This document shows, in pieces, positions 4,047 to 5,942 of a DNA stretch of 5,942 nt. The position numbers were made by a program, and so were the translations under genes. The stretch lies in assembly GCA_045655325.1 (NCBI GenBank), contig JAZOOY010000026.1:1-5942 (forward strand), given 5' to 3'. How positions within the stretch are numbered: position 1 is the stretch's first letter; every line of letters begins with the position of its first letter. The notes beneath the pieces are model-generated. The model was not told the origin of the DNA and did not search any database. It saw only the letters and a list, made by a program, of their open reading frames with translations. The stretch comes from UBA1738 sp045655325 (GTDB lineage: Bacteria; Bacillota; Clostridia; UBA1381).

Positions 4047-5942
4047 TTATTTAGCAAGTTCAACAAGCTTTTCGTACTTAGCCTTAGCATCAGCCTGAGC
4101 CTTTTCGAATAGTTCCTTTGCTCTTTCTGGGTTAGCACGCATTAGTGAGTTATAACGAACTTCGCCCATAATGAAGTCTTCATAGCTTCCCTTTGGCTCT
4201 TTTGAGTCAAGCTGGAATGGATTCAAGCCCTCAAGAGTTCTTCTTGGGTCATATCTGAATAGGTGCCAGTAGCCTGCTTCAACAGCCTTCTTTTCTTCTG
4301 TCTGAGCAATGCTCATACCGCCCTTAATACCGTGGTTGATACATGGAGCGTATGCGATGATGATTGAAGGACCGTTATAGCTTTCAGCTTCAAGCATAGC
4401 CTTTAGACACTGGTTGTAATCAGCACCCTGAGCGATCTGTGCTACATATACGTAGCCATAGCTCATTGCGATTGCAGCAAGGTCTTTCTTCTTAACTGCC
4501 TTACCAGCAGCTGCGAACTGTGCGATAGCACCTGTTGGAGTTGACTTAGATGACTGACCACCTGTATTTGAGTAAACTTCAGTATCGAATACCATTACGT
4601 TAACGTCTTCGCCTGATGCAAGAACGTGGTCAAGACCGCCGAAGCCGATATCGTATGCCCAACCGTCACCACCGAAGATCCATACAGACTTCTTGTTTAG
4701 GAAGTCCTTATCAGCAAGAACGTCTTTTGCTTCCTGTGAGTTCAGGTTAGCAACTGCTGCAAGTAATTCTTCTGTAGCAACCTTGTTAGCTACGCCGCAA
4801 TCCTTTGTTTCGATGAACTTTTCAACTGCAGGTGCAACTGATGGTTCAGCCTTTGCGATTGCTTCAAGTTTTTCAATGTTCTTTTCACGAACTGCCTTCT
4901 GACCAAGGAACATACCGTAGCCGTATTCAGCGTTATCTTCAAATAGTGAGTTACCCCAAGCAGGACCTCTGCCGTTTTCGTCAGTAGCATATGGTGTTGA
5001 TGGAGCAGAGCCACCCCAGATTGATGAACAACCTGTAGCGTTTGCGATATACATTCTGTCACCAAATAGCTGTGTAACAAGCTTAGCGTATGGTGTTTCA
5101 CCACAACCAGCACAAGCGCCTGAGAACTCAAGATATGGTGTTCTGAACTGTGAACCCTTAACTGTTGTCATTGGGAACTTTTCAAGAACGGATGGCTTTG
5201 TAGCAAGCTTAATGCCGTAGTCAAAGCCCTTCTGTACGTCAAGATTCATGTCAAGTGGAGACATTGTAAGAGCCTTCTGACCCTTAACTTCAGGACATAC
5301 GTTAGCACATGATCCACAACCTGTACAGTCAAGAACTGAAATAGCCATACCGTAGTAGTAGCCGTCAAGCTGCTTCATCTTTACGTACTTGATACCCTCT
5401 GGTGCGTTCTTCATTTCTTCTTCTGTAAGAACTACAGGACGGATACAAGCGTGTGGACAAACGTATGAACATAGTCCGCACTGAAGACATACATCGCCGT
5501 TCCATGTTGGTACGTCGATTGCGATACCTCTCTTTTCGTATGCTGATGAACCTAGAGGAACTTCACCGTTTGCATAAGGAACGAATGTTGAAACAGGAAG
5601 CTGCATTCCGCGGAAGCCGTTAACTGGAACAAGTACGTTGTTTACGTAGTCAACTAGCTTGCCTTCGCCATCGTGCTTAACTGATAGGTCTTCGTCCTTT
5701 GCATCCTTCCAAGAAGCAGGAACTTCAACCTTAACGATAGCACCAGCGCCTGCGTCAATAGCATCGTGGTTCATCTTAACGATTGCATCACCCTTTTTAG
5801 AGTAAGAAGCAGTAGCAGCTTCTTTCATATAACGGATAGCATCTTCTGCAGGGATGATGTCTGCAAGTTTGAAGAATGCTGACTGAAGAACTGTGTTAAT
5901 TCTGTTGCCAAGACCGATTTCCTTACCGATCTTAACACCGTC
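4047..5942 (-). CDS. nifJ: Pyruvate:ferredoxin (flavodoxin) oxidoreductase, C-terminal part
   Basis: Cytoplasmic enzyme that oxidises pyruvate with CoA to acetyl-CoA and CO2, reducing ferredoxin; central to anaerobic energy metabolism. The last 631 residues are visible, roughly half of the usual ~1170-1190 aa single-chain enzyme; the reading frame stays open to the right edge, so the ATG at 5828 is internal. In visible numbering: the gamma-type IGLGNRINTVLQSAFF near residues 9-24; a two-cluster ferredoxin domain with CLQCGLCSYVCP (C152, C155, C158, C162) and CTGCGSCANVCP (C206, C209, C212, C216); proximal-cluster cysteines C277, C280, C305 and C534, spaced almost as in the Desulfovibrio africanus enzyme (C812, C815, C840, C1071); and a thiamine-diphosphate motif from GDGWAYDIGFGG (425) to NTGG (459). 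All expected ligands are present. It ends in a strong terminator and converges on the small-RNA gene. Confidence 0.97.
   Translation of the reverse strand, partial: DGVKIGKEIGLGNRINTVLQSAFFKLADIIPAEDAIRYMKEAATASYSKKGDAIVKMNHDAIDAGAGAIVKVEVPASWKDAKDEDLSVKHDGEGKLVDYVNNVLVPVNGFRGMQLPVSTFVPYANGEVPLGSSAYEKRGIAIDVPTWNGDVCLQCGLCSYVCPHACIRPVVLTEEEMKNAPEGIKYVKMKQLDGYYYGMAISVLDCTGCGSCANVCPEVKGQKALTMSPLDMNLDVQKGFDYGIKLATKPSVLEKFPMTTVKGSQFRTPYLEFSGACAGCGETPYAKLVTQLFGDRMYIANATGCSSIWGGSAPSTPYATDENGRGPAWGNSLFEDNAEYGYGMFLGQKAVREKNIEKLEAIAKAEPSVAPAVEKFIETKDCGVANKVATEELLAAVANLNSQEAKDVLADKDFLNKKSVWIFGGDGWAYDIGFGGLDHVLASGEDVNVMVFDTEVYSNTGGQSSKSTPTGAIAQFAAAGKAVKKKDLAAIAMSYGYVYVAQIAQGADYNQCLKAMLEAESYNGPSIIIAYAPCINHGIKGGMSIAQTEEKKAVEAGYWHLFRYDPRRTLEGLNPFQLDSKEPKGSYEDFIMGEVRYNSLMRANPERAKELFEKAQADAKAKYEKLVELAK

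Noticed and set aside
4790..5131. 113-codon minus-strand open frame inside the PFOR gene
   Set aside because: Same strand but another frame; the product is low-complexity and the PFOR frame carries all conserved motifs.

Overview
The window looks like a chromosomal segment of a low-GC, strictly anaerobic member of the Clostridia (Bacillota), perhaps an uncultured gut lineage. Four things point that way: the rpsU-yqeY gene pair, a Firmicutes-type Wzz/CpsD exopolysaccharide pair, strong Shine-Dalgarno sites throughout, and a large single-chain pyruvate:ferredoxin oxidoreductase. The genus cannot be fixed from the sequence alone.

Positions 1-1151 (minus strand): a two-gene exopolysaccharide unit, a Wzz-type chain-length/kinase-activator membrane protein followed by a CpsD/CapB-type bacterial tyrosine kinase that runs off the left edge. 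The two genes overlap by ATGA. Positions 1169-2214 (plus strand): a divergent promoter drives endonuclease III (nth) and, 2 bp downstream, a HIT-family nucleotide hydrolase. Positions 2249-2993 (plus): a consensus promoter with a palindrome in its spacer, an ~87-nt leader, rpsU (58 aa, short and easily missed) and yqeY, 1 bp apart. A hairpin, a tRNA-Thr(CGU) with encoded CCA, and a clean intrinsic terminator follow up to 3157.

Positions 3158-4046: almost 900 bp without a protein gene, but densely structured. It holds (i) a 418-bp non-coding element with perfect 13-bp terminal inverted repeats and many internal hairpins (3171-3588), (ii) a short double-hairpin intergenic repeat ending in a T tract (3599-3653), and (iii) a likely undescribed small RNA gene with its own promoter (3681-3714), a multi-stem fold closed by a perfect 14-bp pairing of its two ends (3719-3840) and a UUCG-capped intrinsic terminator (3863-3891). 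This RNA is the strongest candidate for something new here.

Positions 3999-5942 (minus): a perfect 14-bp bidirectional terminator, then the C-terminal ~631 residues of pyruvate:ferredoxin oxidoreductase, converging on the small-RNA gene; its N-terminal half lies beyond the right edge. The protein genes are housekeeping (base-excision repair, translation, central anaerobic metabolism) plus the edge of a surface-polysaccharide locus. They do not form one pathway.
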